DNA from: an uncultured Collinsella sp.
GTDB lineage: Bacteria > Actinomycetota > Coriobacteriia > Coriobacteriales > Coriobacteriaceae
DNA: 22,896 nt
Direction of reading: 5' to 3'
Assembly: GCA_934630385.1 (NCBI GenBank)
Contig: CAKTWE010000025.1
Span: 1-22,896, forward strand
Below the pieces are notes generated by a model. It saw only the letters and a list, made by a program, of their open reading frames with translations. It was not told where the DNA came from and searched no databases. Numbering within the stretch: the first letter of the stretch is position 1; each line of letters starts with the position of its first letter. The translations under genes and the position numbers were made by a program. Shown piece after piece: positions 1 to 6,488 of this stretch.

Positions 1-15
1 CGCGAAAGGCGGCCC

Positions 16-405
16 ATGGCCCTACGTGAATCTGGAGAAGACTATCTCGAATCTATTTATGTGCTCTCGGAGCGCCAAGGCATCGTTCGATCGATTGACG
101 TCGCCGAATATCTGGGCGTAACCAAGGCAAGCGTCTCTAAAGCCATGGCGGCCCTGGAGAGCACCGGCTACGTGGAGATGGGCAAACGCGACGTGCAGCT
201 GACGGATCTTGGTCTTGAGGTTGCCCGCCAAATGTGGGAGCGCCACTGCTTTTTCGTGGGGCTGCTCGAGGACGCAGGTGTTGCGCCCGAGGTTGCCTCG
301 CAAGAGGGTTGCCACATGGAGCACTGCCTGAGCGAGGAGAGCTTCGAGAAGCTAAGATCGATGCTGAGGCGGGAAGATGTAGCGGGTTCAACAACAGAAG
401 CCTAA
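16..405 (+). CDS. DtxR/MntR-family metal-dependent transcriptional repressor
   Basis: This 129-residue protein has the DtxR/MntR layout: an N-terminal winged helix (residues about 1-65, with a typical recognition stretch SVSKAMAALESTGYV) followed by a helical metal-binding and dimerisation domain. Visible candidate ligands are the Asp and Glu of EDYLESIY, the His of WERHCFF, and Cys, Glu and His of EGCHMEHCLS. The N-terminal Asp is MntR-like, while the Cys sits where DtxR/IdeR carry their Cys, so Mn or Fe cannot be decided from sequence. There is no C-terminal SH3/FeoA-like domain, as in short MntR-type proteins. The ATG follows a GAAAGGCGG ribosome-binding site right at the window edge, so upstream partners (for example iron or manganese transport genes) are not visible. 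The family represses metal-uptake genes when metal is bound. Family certain, metal specificity not. Confidence 0.87.
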   Translation: MALRESGEDYLESIYVLSERQGIVRSIDVAEYLGVTKASVSKAMAALESTGYVEMGKRDVQLTDLGLEVARQMWERHCFFVGLLEDAGVAPEVASQEGCHMEHCLSEESFEKLRSMLRREDVAGSTTEA

Positions 406-686
406 CTGACCCACACAGTAGCGCGGAGTTCACGCAAAGCGCGAACCAGCGACCGGGACCAGCGGCCCTTTCGGCCAAGTCCATTTCAGCAAAGGAACCC
501 CGCCAGCAAGCGATGCCCAAGAACCGCCAGCTGTGTCAATGCAGGCCGGGGCCGGGTTTGGTTTTGAAAACACTCCGCAGCGCGAGGCCCGCCTTTCCGT
601 TGCTCCGCAGGAGCAGGAAAGACGGGCCTCATGCGCGAGGACGTTTTCAAAACCAAGCCCGGCCCCGGCCGGACTGCCCACGAACG
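406..686. other. Convergent intergenic region, possible repeat element
   Basis: No convincing gene lies between the DtxR-type repressor and the end of the ATPase gene. Open frames here have shadow-like composition. The right half is a large nested hairpin, described separately. The left half (about 420-543) is GC-rich with short imperfect stems such as GTTCACGC/GCGCGAAC at 429-447. The region may be part of a dispersed repeat, but that needs a genome-wide copy count. Confidence 0.4.
544..670. repeat. Long nested inverted repeat (about 127 nt) between convergent genes
   Basis: The outer arms 544-571 and 643-670 are 28 nt each and complementary at 27 of 28 positions. A second pair, 584-598 and 616-630, matches at 14 of 15, and a third pair, 601-606 and 610-615, forms the tip. 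Together they fold into one long, nearly continuous hairpin with two small internal loops. It sits 16 nt past the ATPase stop and about 140 nt past the repressor stop, so it could act as a bidirectional transcription barrier. It lacks a clean terminal T tract. The length and nesting are greater than an ordinary intrinsic terminator and fit a palindromic repeat or MITE-like element equally well. Confidence 0.85.
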
Positions 687-2639
687 CTACAGGTTCTTGA
701 CACCCATCGCACGCATGGCGTTCAGGATGGCGATGATCGCCACGCCCACGTCGCCAAAGACGGCAAGCCACATATTGGCGATGCCCAGCGCCGCAAGCAC
801 CAAAATCAGCAGCTTAATACCCAGCGCAAAGATGATGTTCTGCCAAACAATCGACATGGTCTTGCGCGCCACGCGGATCGCGCGGGAAATATTGGACGGT
901 TTGTCGTCCATGAGCACCACGTCGGCGGCCTCAATCGCGGCGTCGGATCCCATGGCGCCCATGGCAATGCCCACATCGGCACGGGTGAGCACGGGCGCAT
1001 CGTTGATGCCGTCGCCGACAAAGGCGAGCTTGCCCTTGCCGCTTTCGGCCGCGAGCAGCGCTTCAACACGCTCGACCTTGTCACCCGGCAGCAGTTGCGC
1101 ATGGAACTCGTCGAGGCCGAGCTGCTTGGCCACCGCAGCGGCCACTTCCTCGCGGTCGCCCGTGAGCATAACGGTGCGCTTGATGCCGGCGGCGTGCAGG
1201 TCGCGGATCGTCTGCTCGGCATCGGCCTTAACGGTGTCTGCAATCACGATGTGGCCGACATACACGCCGCTCACGAGCACGTGGAGGATTGTGCCGACAA
1301 CCTCACAGTCCGGTGCTTCAACGCCGGCCGCGGCGAGCATCTTGGCGTTGCCGACGACGACATGCTTGCCGTCGATGGTCGCCGTCACGCCGTGGCCCGC
1401 GTCATTAGTGGAATCCGTCACGCGCTTGGGATCGAGCTCGCCCTGGAAGGCGGTGCGCACCGACTGCGCGATGGGGTGGTCGGAGAATGACTCGGCGAGG
1501 GCTGCGACTTCAAGCAACGATTGCTCGTTATAGCTAGCCTCGGGGTGCACCGCGACGACCGAGAACGTGCCGTTGGTGAGCGTGCCGGTTTTGTCGAAGA
1601 CGACGGTGTCCACGTCGGCGAGCGTCTCGAGGTAGTTAGAACCCTTGATGAGAACGCCCAGCTTGGACGCGCCGCCGATGCCGCCAAAAAAGCTCAACGG
1701 TACGCTGATCACGAGGGCGCACGGGCAGCTGACGACCAGGAAGGTCAGACCGCGCAGGATCCAATCGGACCAAGCGCCAGTCACCAGGCCGCCGCCAAGC
1801 GCGAGCACCGCGGCCGCGCCGGTGACGGCGGGGGTGTAGACGCGGGCAAAGCGCGTGATGAAGTTCTCGGTGCGCGCCTTCTTTTCGCTGGCATTCTCCA
1901 CGAGCTCCAGGACGCGCGCGACGGTGGACTCGCCAAACGGCTTGGTGGTGCGCACGTGGATGAGGCCCGTCATGTTGATGCAACCGCTGATGATATCGTC
2001 GCCGGTCTTGGCGGGGCGGGGGACTGACTCGCCCGTGAGCGCGGCGGTGTCGAGCTGGGTTTCGCCCTCGACGATGACGCCGTCGATAGGCACGCGCTCG
2101 CCGGGCTTGACCACGATCACGGTGCCGACGGCGATGTCATCGGGAAAGACCTGATCGAGTGTGCCGTCGGCTTGCTCGACGTTAGCGTAGTCGGGCGCGA
2201 TGTCCATCATGGCACTGATCGACTTGCGGCTCTTGCCCACGGCGTATGCCTGGAACAGCTCGCCGACCTGGTAGAACAGCATGACGGCGGCGCCTTCGGC
2301 CATGTGCGGGTCGGTGTCGGGGAAGAGCACCATGGCAAACGCGCCGATAGTCGCGACGGCCATGAGGAAGCTCTCGTCGAAGGCCTTGCCGCGGCGGATG
2401 TTATTGAAAGCCTTTTGCAGTACGTCGTAGCCGGCAATCAAAAACGGCACGAGGAACAGCACAAAGCTGGCGTAGATGTCGCCCGGGGTGCCGAATGCGG
2501 CGGTGAGGGTGCCGAGCTCATCGAGGGCGTACACCACGGCAAAAATGCTCAGCGCTACCAGGATGCGGTTGCGCTTATGCTCGAGCGACTCTTTTTTCTT
2601 GCGCTTTTTCTTTTTCTTTTTGGGGTCGGTGGTGGCCAT
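687..2639 (-). CDS. P1B-type heavy-metal-exporting ATPase (Zn/Cd/Pb, ZntA/CadA type)
   Basis: A 650-residue inner-membrane pump that uses ATP to export soft divalent metals. Key motifs are all present: actuator TGES, intramembrane Cys-Pro-Cys at about residues 305-307, phosphorylated Asp in DKTGT at about 349, the P1B His-Pro pair at about 388, and GDGINDAP in the hinge. The last helices carry the Lys (GIKLL) and Asp (FGDVG) that mark the P1B-2 zinc/cadmium/lead subgroup. Unlike ZntA it has no N-terminal metal-binding domain; instead the first 20 residues are a Lys/Arg-rich tail, and the metal-binding domain is encoded separately just upstream. I chose ATG 2639 because GGGAGGA lies 9 nt before it; an upstream ATG at 2708 would read through the operator and lacks such a site. 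It is the last gene of the zinc-type locus and has its own operator copy at 2663-2682. Confidence 0.93.
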   Translation of the reverse strand: MATTDPKKKKKKRKKKESLEHKRNRILVALSIFAVVYALDELGTLTAAFGTPGDIYASFVLFLVPFLIAGYDVLQKAFNNIRRGKAFDESFLMAVATIGAFAMVLFPDTDPHMAEGAAVMLFYQVGELFQAYAVGKSRKSISAMMDIAPDYANVEQADGTLDQVFPDDIAVGTVIVVKPGERVPIDGVIVEGETQLDTAALTGESVPRPAKTGDDIISGCINMTGLIHVRTTKPFGESTVARVLELVENASEKKARTENFITRFARVYTPAVTGAAAVLALGGGLVTGAWSDWILRGLTFLVVSCPCALVISVPLSFFGGIGGASKLGVLIKGSNYLETLADVDTVVFDKTGTLTNGTFSVVAVHPEASYNEQSLLEVAALAESFSDHPIAQSVRTAFQGELDPKRVTDSTNDAGHGVTATIDGKHVVVGNAKMLAAAGVEAPDCEVVGTILHVLVSGVYVGHIVIADTVKADAEQTIRDLHAAGIKRTVMLTGDREEVAAAVAKQLGLDEFHAQLLPGDKVERVEALLAAESGKGKLAFVGDGINDAPVLTRADVGIAMGAMGSDAAIEAADVVLMDDKPSNISRAIRVARKTMSIVWQNIIFALGIKLLILVLAALGIANMWLAVFGDVGVAIIAILNAMRAMGVKNL

Positions 2640-2662
2640 GACTCGTATCCTCCCATTTGAAT

Positions 2663-2682
2663 GTATGAACACGCGCTCATAT
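2663..2682 (-). promoter_or_regulatory. SmtB/ArsR-type operator, copy 3 (before the ATPase gene)
   Basis: The sequence GTATGAACACGCGCTCATAT matches the two operator copies at the sensor gene except for two bases. It lies 24 nt before the ATPase start codon, in the 100-nt gap after the HMA gene. This suggests a second, internally regulated promoter for the pump, although I see only weak -35/-10 candidates around it. Confidence 0.75.
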
Positions 2683-2695
2683 AATTTCGCGAGCG

Positions 2696-2718
2696 AAGGC
2701 CGCAGCAAGCGCGGCCTT
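2696..2718 (-). other. Stem-loop in the HMA-ATPase gap
   Basis: AAGGCCGC at 2696-2703 pairs perfectly with GCGGCCTT at 2711-2718 around a 7-nt loop. It lies just past the HMA gene stop, without a following T tract on the coding strand. It may stabilise or partly terminate the upstream message, so that chaperone and pump are made in different amounts. That role is inferred. Confidence 0.5.
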
Positions 2719-2739
2719 GCAGGTTGGCGTAAACCTGGG

Positions 2740-2958
2740 CTAGAGAATGATCTCGCAGTCCGGCTCGGCGTCGGCGGTGAACTCTACAACGCGGTTGAGC
2801 ACCTCGTCGAACTCGGTGTCATCGGCCTCGAGCGTCAGCTTCTGGGTCATAAAGTTGACGGACACGGATTTGACACCCTCGAGCTTGGCCAGCTCGTCCT
2901 GAAGCTCGCGCGCACAGTTGGCGCAGTCGATCTCGTCGAGTTTAAACTGCTTTTTCAT
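2740..2958 (-). CDS. Free-standing HMA-domain metallochaperone
   Basis: A 72-residue protein consisting of one heavy-metal-associated (HMA) ferredoxin-like domain. The metal-binding motif is DCANC, with Cys12 and Cys15. The Asp directly before the first Cys is usual for zinc/cadmium/lead HMA domains (ZntA, CadA), whereas copper chaperones usually have a different residue there. Zinc-type binding is therefore more likely than copper. It is encoded between the SmtB-like sensor and an ATPase that lacks its own HMA domain, so it probably delivers metal to, or regulates, that pump. The ATG is preceded by AAAGGAG with 6-7 nt spacing. Family assignment is firm; metal identity is inferred from motif and context. 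Confidence 0.88.
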   Translation of the reverse strand: MKKQFKLDEIDCANCARELQDELAKLEGVKSVSVNFMTQKLTLEADDTEFDEVLNRVVEFTADAEPDCEIIL

Positions 2959-3020
2959 GGTGGGCTCCTTTCCCTGTTTTGCGGCTTGGGTGCAGGCCGC
3001 GCTGGTACCGTGGTTGGTTG

Positions 3021-3386
3021 CTATTCGCAGATATGGCTCATGCCCTGGTTGAGCATGGTGTAGACGTGATCGTCGGCAAGCGAGTAGAGGATGTTGCGGC
3101 CGTCACGGCGGAACTTGACCAGGTGCGACTGCTTAAGCGTGCGCAGCTGGTGCGATACTGCCGACTGCGAGGTTGCGGTCGCCTCGGCGATGTCGGCCAC
3201 GCACAGCTCGCGGCCCATGAGGGCATAGAGAATCTTGATACGCGTGGTGTCGCTGAAGACCTTGAACAGGTCGGCGAGGTCGTAGAGAAGTTCCTCGTCG
3301 GGAAGGTCCTCGGGCGAGCAGGTAGTGGGGATCGAGGGTTCGGTGGCCTCGATGTCGGGCTTCGTTTCATCAACGCGGATGCTCAT
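3021..3386 (-). CDS. ArsR/SmtB-family zinc-type metal sensor repressor
   Basis: A 121-residue winged-helix repressor of the ArsR/SmtB family, with the typical FKVFSDTTRIKILYALMGRELCVADIAE core and the recognition helix SQSAVSHQLRTLK. The C-terminal helix reads DDHVYTMLNQGMSHICE, giving Asp, His, His and Glu at the same spacing as the alpha-5 zinc site of SmtB (D104, H106, H117, E120). This predicts zinc-triggered release from DNA. The start ATG at 3386 has AAAGGA 7 nt upstream, directly next to an operator. It heads the locus with the HMA chaperone and the P1B-2 ATPase. Two identical, oppositely oriented operators in its own promoter region indicate autorepression. A Cys in the N-terminal tail (TTCSPED) leaves open a second CadC-like site. 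Confidence 0.93.
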   Translation of the reverse strand: MSIRVDETKPDIEATEPSIPTTCSPEDLPDEELLYDLADLFKVFSDTTRIKILYALMGRELCVADIAEATATSQSAVSHQLRTLKQSHLVKFRRDGRNILYSLADDHVYTMLNQGMSHICE

Positions 3387-3400
3387 TGCAATATCCTTTC

Positions 3401-3420
3401 ATATGAACATGCGCTCATAT
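3401..3420 (-). promoter_or_regulatory. SmtB/ArsR-type operator, copy 1 (5' leader of the sensor gene)
   Basis: ATATGAACATGCGCTCATAT is an imperfect palindrome of the SmtB/CzrA kind (ATATGA...TCATAT ends). It lies about 15 nt before the sensor start codon, touching the ribosome-binding site, and downstream of the predicted transcription start. It is the exact reverse complement of copy 2. Confidence 0.85.
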
Positions 3421-3432
3421 AACTTATTTCCG

Positions 3433-3460
3433 ATTATATGAGCGCATGTTCATATGTCAA
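3433..3460 (-). promoter_or_regulatory. Consensus promoter of the zinc-type locus with operator copy 2 in its spacer
   Basis: On the minus strand TTGACA (3455-3460) and TATAAT (3433-3438) are both perfect consensus hexamers separated by 16 nt. Operator copy 2 (3436-3455, ATATGAGCGCATGTTCATAT) fills that spacer and overlaps both hexamers by a few bases. Bound repressor would therefore block RNA polymerase directly. With copy 1 it makes a 23-bp perfect inverted repeat (3400-3422 and 3434-3456, 11-nt centre). Confidence 0.9.
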
Positions 3461-3563
3461 TATCGTTTAGGCAATCCGTCGTACAAAATGATGAGGAAAA
3501 GCGGACGAGATCCCGGACTAAAGCGGTTTTGATAGGCGATGCCGGGGTGGGTGCCCCTGCGCC

Positions 3564-3595
3564 GTGCAAAAATTGGAGTATTCTGCAACGATAGG
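3564..3595 (+). repeat. GTGCAAAA...GAGTATTC motif, copy A
   Basis: This copy starts GTGCAAAAATTGGAGTATTC, is followed by TGCA and ends in GATAGG. Its first 24 nt match copy B (minus strand, 3746-3776) at 20 positions. The two copies face each other across 150 nt. Function unknown. Confidence 0.6.
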
Positions 3596-3745
3596 GGGTC
3601 TGTTAATTTATCGCAGACCAAATAATGCAGCTAAAGAGTTATCTTATGGTGTTAAACCGATGAGTTCTTCCTCAAATGTTGCCTAATGTTCTCACGCAAG
3701 AGTGATTTCGCTTCACTTTTTGATCCACTCGAGGGTGATGGACAC

Positions 3746-3776
3746 CCGACCCTGCTGAATACTCGCAATTTTGCAC
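3746..3776 (-). repeat. GTGCAAAA...GAGTATTC motif, copy B
   Basis: Read on the minus strand this starts GTGCAAAATTGCGAGTATTC and is followed by AGCA. It is the inverted partner of copy A. A weaker relative, sharing GTGCA, AATTG and AGTATT, lies on the minus strand at 5141-5164, upstream of the gene that ends just after copy B, so that gene is bracketed by related motifs. Confidence 0.55.
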
Positions 3777-3806
3777 GTCGCTAGGGTACCCACCTTGTTA
3801 GTCAGC

Positions 3807-4997
3807 CTAGTTTCCGGCCCCGAAGACCCTGCCCTCGGGTGTGAAGCTGCTTATTCGGTTGAGTGACGGACTGTCGGGTTCGACGGTTTGCATGTCATCG
3901 ATTGCCGGAGCCTCGTTAATCGTCGGATCGTCTAATGTGATGCCTTCGAGCATTGCTTTTTCGAGGTCGATTCTTTGACGCTCTTCGGAATCCTGGCGAA
4001 GCTCATCCTGGATTCGTTTCTTCTCCTCAATAAACCTTCTGAGCACAAACAGTCTCAGGTCCTCTTGCATGATTCGAAAGTCTTTTGGTAGACGCGAGGG
4101 GCGTATACCTTCTTTTCGTTGGATTGCCTCCATGACCCTAACGAAAGAGCTGGCATGCATAAAGGAATAACGGCTGACGGTGATGATTCCGTACCCCATG
4201 GACGCAAGTGCGTTCTTGCGTTCTTCGTCGATGGCGCGGTCTTCTTCCGCGTCGTGATAAAAACCGTTGTATTCAATATCTGTTCGAGATCTCTTCAGAT
4301 ATGCATCCATAAAGAACTTTTTGCGTCTCGTGAGATTTTTTGCGGCGGCGGTGACCTTCACCTCGTAATCGGTCTCAATTCCCTTAATACCAAGTCCACC
4401 TTCGCTTTTGGGCAGCGTAAGCATCATGACAAAGGCCGTTTCCATGGGAGACCGGCATCCATCGCGTACACATTGAATCGCCTTTCGGGCAAGGGCCAAA
4501 CCGTCACATCTGGTAATGGAATTAAAGAACTGCTTTAGCCTCTCGGTCGAGGTAAGTGGGAAACACTCGGTATAAGAGGTGGAAGAGCCGGTTCCTAGGG
4601 AATAAGCGCCGCACAGCTCAAAGTAGTATTCCACCAGTTCGCGAAAAGGGAGATAGGTGGCGGCCTGAAGTGCGCAAAGCTCAACGCCAACAATGTAGAT
4701 GCCATCTTCTAGCTCTATAAAACGCGAGCATGAGAATCGCTTTGACGAAACGTGGCATCGACAGTCCATCGCGTAGCGCGCGTTCCTGCGATCAAACACC
4801 ATTACCTCGAGGGAATCGTTTGCGTCGAGGGCGACATCATGTTTGTCAAGCCATTCTGCGGCTGCGTCGAGGAGTGCTCCGCTGGGGCATGATTCGTAAA
4901 TTGCGGCAGAGCTGCAGGACTCGATGTCTTTCGCAGACACCGAATGCGCGGCCTGGTAGACCGCTTTTGCAGTGGTATGTGACAATACGATACTCAT
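3807..4997 (-). CDS. Uncharacterised protein with C-terminal DUF559/PD-(D/E)XK-like domain
   Basis: A 396-residue protein I cannot name. The middle has FELCGAYSLGTG and, at about residue 183, SPMETAF followed by GGLGI, all typical of actinobacterial proteins that combine an AbiEi-like N-terminal part with a DUF559-type nuclease fold. The nuclease-like core at about 225-280 reads FMDAYL, then IEYNGFYHD, then DEERKNALASMGYGIITV, which fits the beta-strand/acidic/helix pattern of Vsr and DUF559. The usual second acidic or Lys position after IEY is Asn. The tail (about 300-350) is charged and probably coiled coil. No signal peptide or membrane segment is seen. A clear ribosome-binding site is lacking; ATATATACC directly precedes the ATG. 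A diverged relative lies at 13102-14151. A DNA-directed defence or regulatory role is possible but inferred. Confidence 0.7.
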   Translation of the reverse strand: MSIVLSHTTAKAVYQAAHSVSAKDIESCSSAAIYESCPSGALLDAAAEWLDKHDVALDANDSLEVMVFDRRNARYAMDCRCHVSSKRFSCSRFIELEDGIYIVGVELCALQAATYLPFRELVEYYFELCGAYSLGTGSSTSYTECFPLTSTERLKQFFNSITRCDGLALARKAIQCVRDGCRSPMETAFVMMLTLPKSEGGLGIKGIETDYEVKVTAAAKNLTRRKKFFMDAYLKRSRTDIEYNGFYHDAEEDRAIDEERKNALASMGYGIITVSRYSFMHASSFVRVMEAIQRKEGIRPSRLPKDFRIMQEDLRLFVLRRFIEEKKRIQDELRQDSEERQRIDLEKAMLEGITLDDPTINEAPAIDDMQTVEPDSPSLNRISSFTPEGRVFGAGN

Positions 4998-5348
4998 GGT
5001 ATATATCGTGTCAGCTAATGCCGTGTTGATGGCGCTGAGTGGAAAAGTCGTTTTAGAGGTCTAACCAAATGCTGTCCAAAAGCTTGACGCAATTTTGGGT
5101 TGGTACGCCCTAAATAAATGTTTTCGCAGCTCGGCTATAGCATAGAAATACTCAATTGCTGCACATTTGTTATCGATGCATCGCCATCCGAGTACAAATC
5201 ACGTGTCGGGAAAGTGCTGAAATAAGTAAAAAAATAGGGTTCAGAATTTGTGAAGAGCGGGCCTGCTTATGGAACGTGGGGCGGCCCCGCTGCGGGGTTT
5301 CCCGCTGCGGGGCCGCCCGTGAGCAAGCGGTGTTTGTCGCAGGCGTTG
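4998..5348. other. Gene-free region with a strong GC hairpin
   Basis: No gene-like frame is visible. The left part (4998-5240) is comparatively AT-rich and holds the upstream region of the minus-strand nuclease-like gene, including a weak GTGCA...AATTG...AGTATT motif at 5141-5164. The right part carries the hairpin at 5279-5318. Confidence 0.5.
5279..5318 (-). terminator. Strong GC-rich hairpin past the exonuclease gene
   Basis: GGGCGGCCCCGC at 5279-5290 pairs perfectly with 5307-5318, and the inside also pairs, because CCGCTGCGGGG occurs twice (5287-5297 and 5302-5312). It begins 30 nt past the stop of the DEDDh exonuclease on that strand. There is no T tract after it, so it may be a processing or stability element rather than a classical terminator. 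Confidence 0.5.
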
Positions 5349-6317
5349 CTATTTCGCAAACAGGTTCTTGAGGTTGAACTCGGCCTGGACAGTACGGAGC
5401 ATGAGGTCGGTGTCGTCGAGGCCCAGGTGCTGCTCGTTGGCGTCGGCGGCGAGGGTGCCACGGCGGCGCGCCCAGTTCTCGAGCGCAGCGGGCGCGGACT
5501 CGCGGGGGAGCGAGCGCACGTCGGCGTCCAGGCTGCGGCAGATCTGGCGCGAGTCGATGACGATGATCTTGCCTGCGCGGCGTGCCTCGGCGTAACCGTC
5601 TAGGTGGATCTTGAACCAGCTGTCCTCAAAGGCGGCATTATGCGCCATGTACGGGTACTTCTTCATGAGCTTGAGCAGCTGCTTCTGCAGCTCCTTGTTC
5701 TCGCGGAACGGCTTTTTGCCGTCGATGCCGTCCCATGTGATGTGATGGATGTTCGATAGCGGCACATCCTCGCCGCGGTAGATGTCGGGCAGGCCGCAGT
5801 AGTGTGCCTCGGCGTCATGCGGCACGGCGTCGCTGGTGAGATCCATGATCTCCCAGCCCACGTTGATGATGTAGCCGCGCTCGGGCGCGCGACCGGTGGT
5901 CTCGATGTCGATGCCCAGCACCGTGCCTTGGATGGGTTTGCGGGCATAGGCCACGCCGAGTGCGTCGCGGTCACCGCGGATCTCGCGCATGACGGACGCG
6001 GCGGTGCGCTTTTGCATCTTGCCGATGGCGGCGCAGGTGTCGGCGTCGGATAGGCCGCGCGAGAGCGTCGCGGGCGTCACGTTGCGCAGGCGCGCCTCGC
6101 CAATCTGGTCGCACAGGTCGCGGTTGCGGTCGGCCAGGTCGCGCACAGTGGCAAAGTCGAAGCCGGGGTCGCCCTCGGCGGTAAAGTACTCGGTCTCGAG
6201 CACCTTGAGGGCCTCCTCGCCCTTCTGGCGCTCGGACTCCATGGCGCCGTGGTCGCCGTAGATAAACATGGGGATAAATGGCTGGCGCTCGTATTCGAGT
6301 GCTTGCGATACGTTCAT
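5349..6317 (-). CDS. DEDDh-family 3'-5' exonuclease (DnaQ/epsilon-like)
   Basis: A 322-residue protein whose C-terminal two thirds is an exonuclease of the DnaQ/RNase T class, which removes nucleotides from 3' ends with two metal ions. Exo I is GIDIETTG (about residues 134-141, with the Asp-x-Glu pair), Exo II is AHNAAFEDSWF (about 224), and Exo III is HLGLDDTD (about 295-302, His and Asp of the DEDDh type). All four acidic residues and the His appear present. The first 130 residues are a charged helical region without a recognised domain. AAGGAGC lies just upstream of the ATG. It stands alone with long gaps on either side. The precise substrate (repair, RNA trimming, proofreading) cannot be told. 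Confidence 0.85.
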   Translation of the reverse strand: MNVSQALEYERQPFIPMFIYGDHGAMESERQKGEEALKVLETEYFTAEGDPGFDFATVRDLADRNRDLCDQIGEARLRNVTPATLSRGLSDADTCAAIGKMQKRTAASVMREIRGDRDALGVAYARKPIQGTVLGIDIETTGRAPERGYIINVGWEIMDLTSDAVPHDAEAHYCGLPDIYRGEDVPLSNIHHITWDGIDGKKPFRENKELQKQLLKLMKKYPYMAHNAAFEDSWFKIHLDGYAEARRAGKIIVIDSRQICRSLDADVRSLPRESAPAALENWARRRGTLAADANEQHLGLDDTDLMLRTVQAEFNLKNLFAK

Positions 6318-6398
6318 ATGCTGCTCCTTGGACGGGCCGCGTCGCGCGGCTCGGGGTTACTGAGTTGTGGCGAGATGATAGTTTACCATGGGCAACTA

Positions 6399-6426
6399 TT
6401 GGCACCGCGCCTGGGACAACTACAAT
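6399..6426 (+). promoter_or_regulatory. Candidate promoter of the metal exporter gene
   Basis: TTGGCA at 6399-6404 and TACAAT at 6421-6426 are separated by 16 nt and lie about 60 nt before the exporter start codon. I see no riboswitch-like fold in the leader. Confidence 0.45.
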
Positions 6427-6488
6427 ACCCTAGTTGACCGCTAGGACTTTTACAATGTTGCCGAAAGACACGAAAGGTTCCATCTGTC

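Larger units (their letters stand above)
3461..3806. other. Gene-free region between the zinc-type locus and a divergent-family gene
   Basis: I find no coding frame with gene-like composition here. It is less GC-rich than its surroundings and holds two copies of a motif beginning GTGCAAAA, in opposite orientation (separate entries). A short GGGTG...CACCC stem sits at 3733-3747. No terminator with a T tract is evident for the gene ending at 3807. Confidence 0.5.

Noticed and set aside
234..1533. Long open frames on + overlapping the ATPase gene
   Set aside because: They lie antisense to a clear P-type ATPase and have Arg/His/Ala-rich shadow composition with no family motifs.
5083..5118. TTGACG with an AT-rich box as a + promoter
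   Set aside because: Spacing is poor and no + gene follows.
6434..6456. TTGACC and TACAAT as an exporter promoter
   Set aside because: The spacing is only 11 nt, too short for a sigma-70 type promoter; the pair at 6399/6421 fits better.
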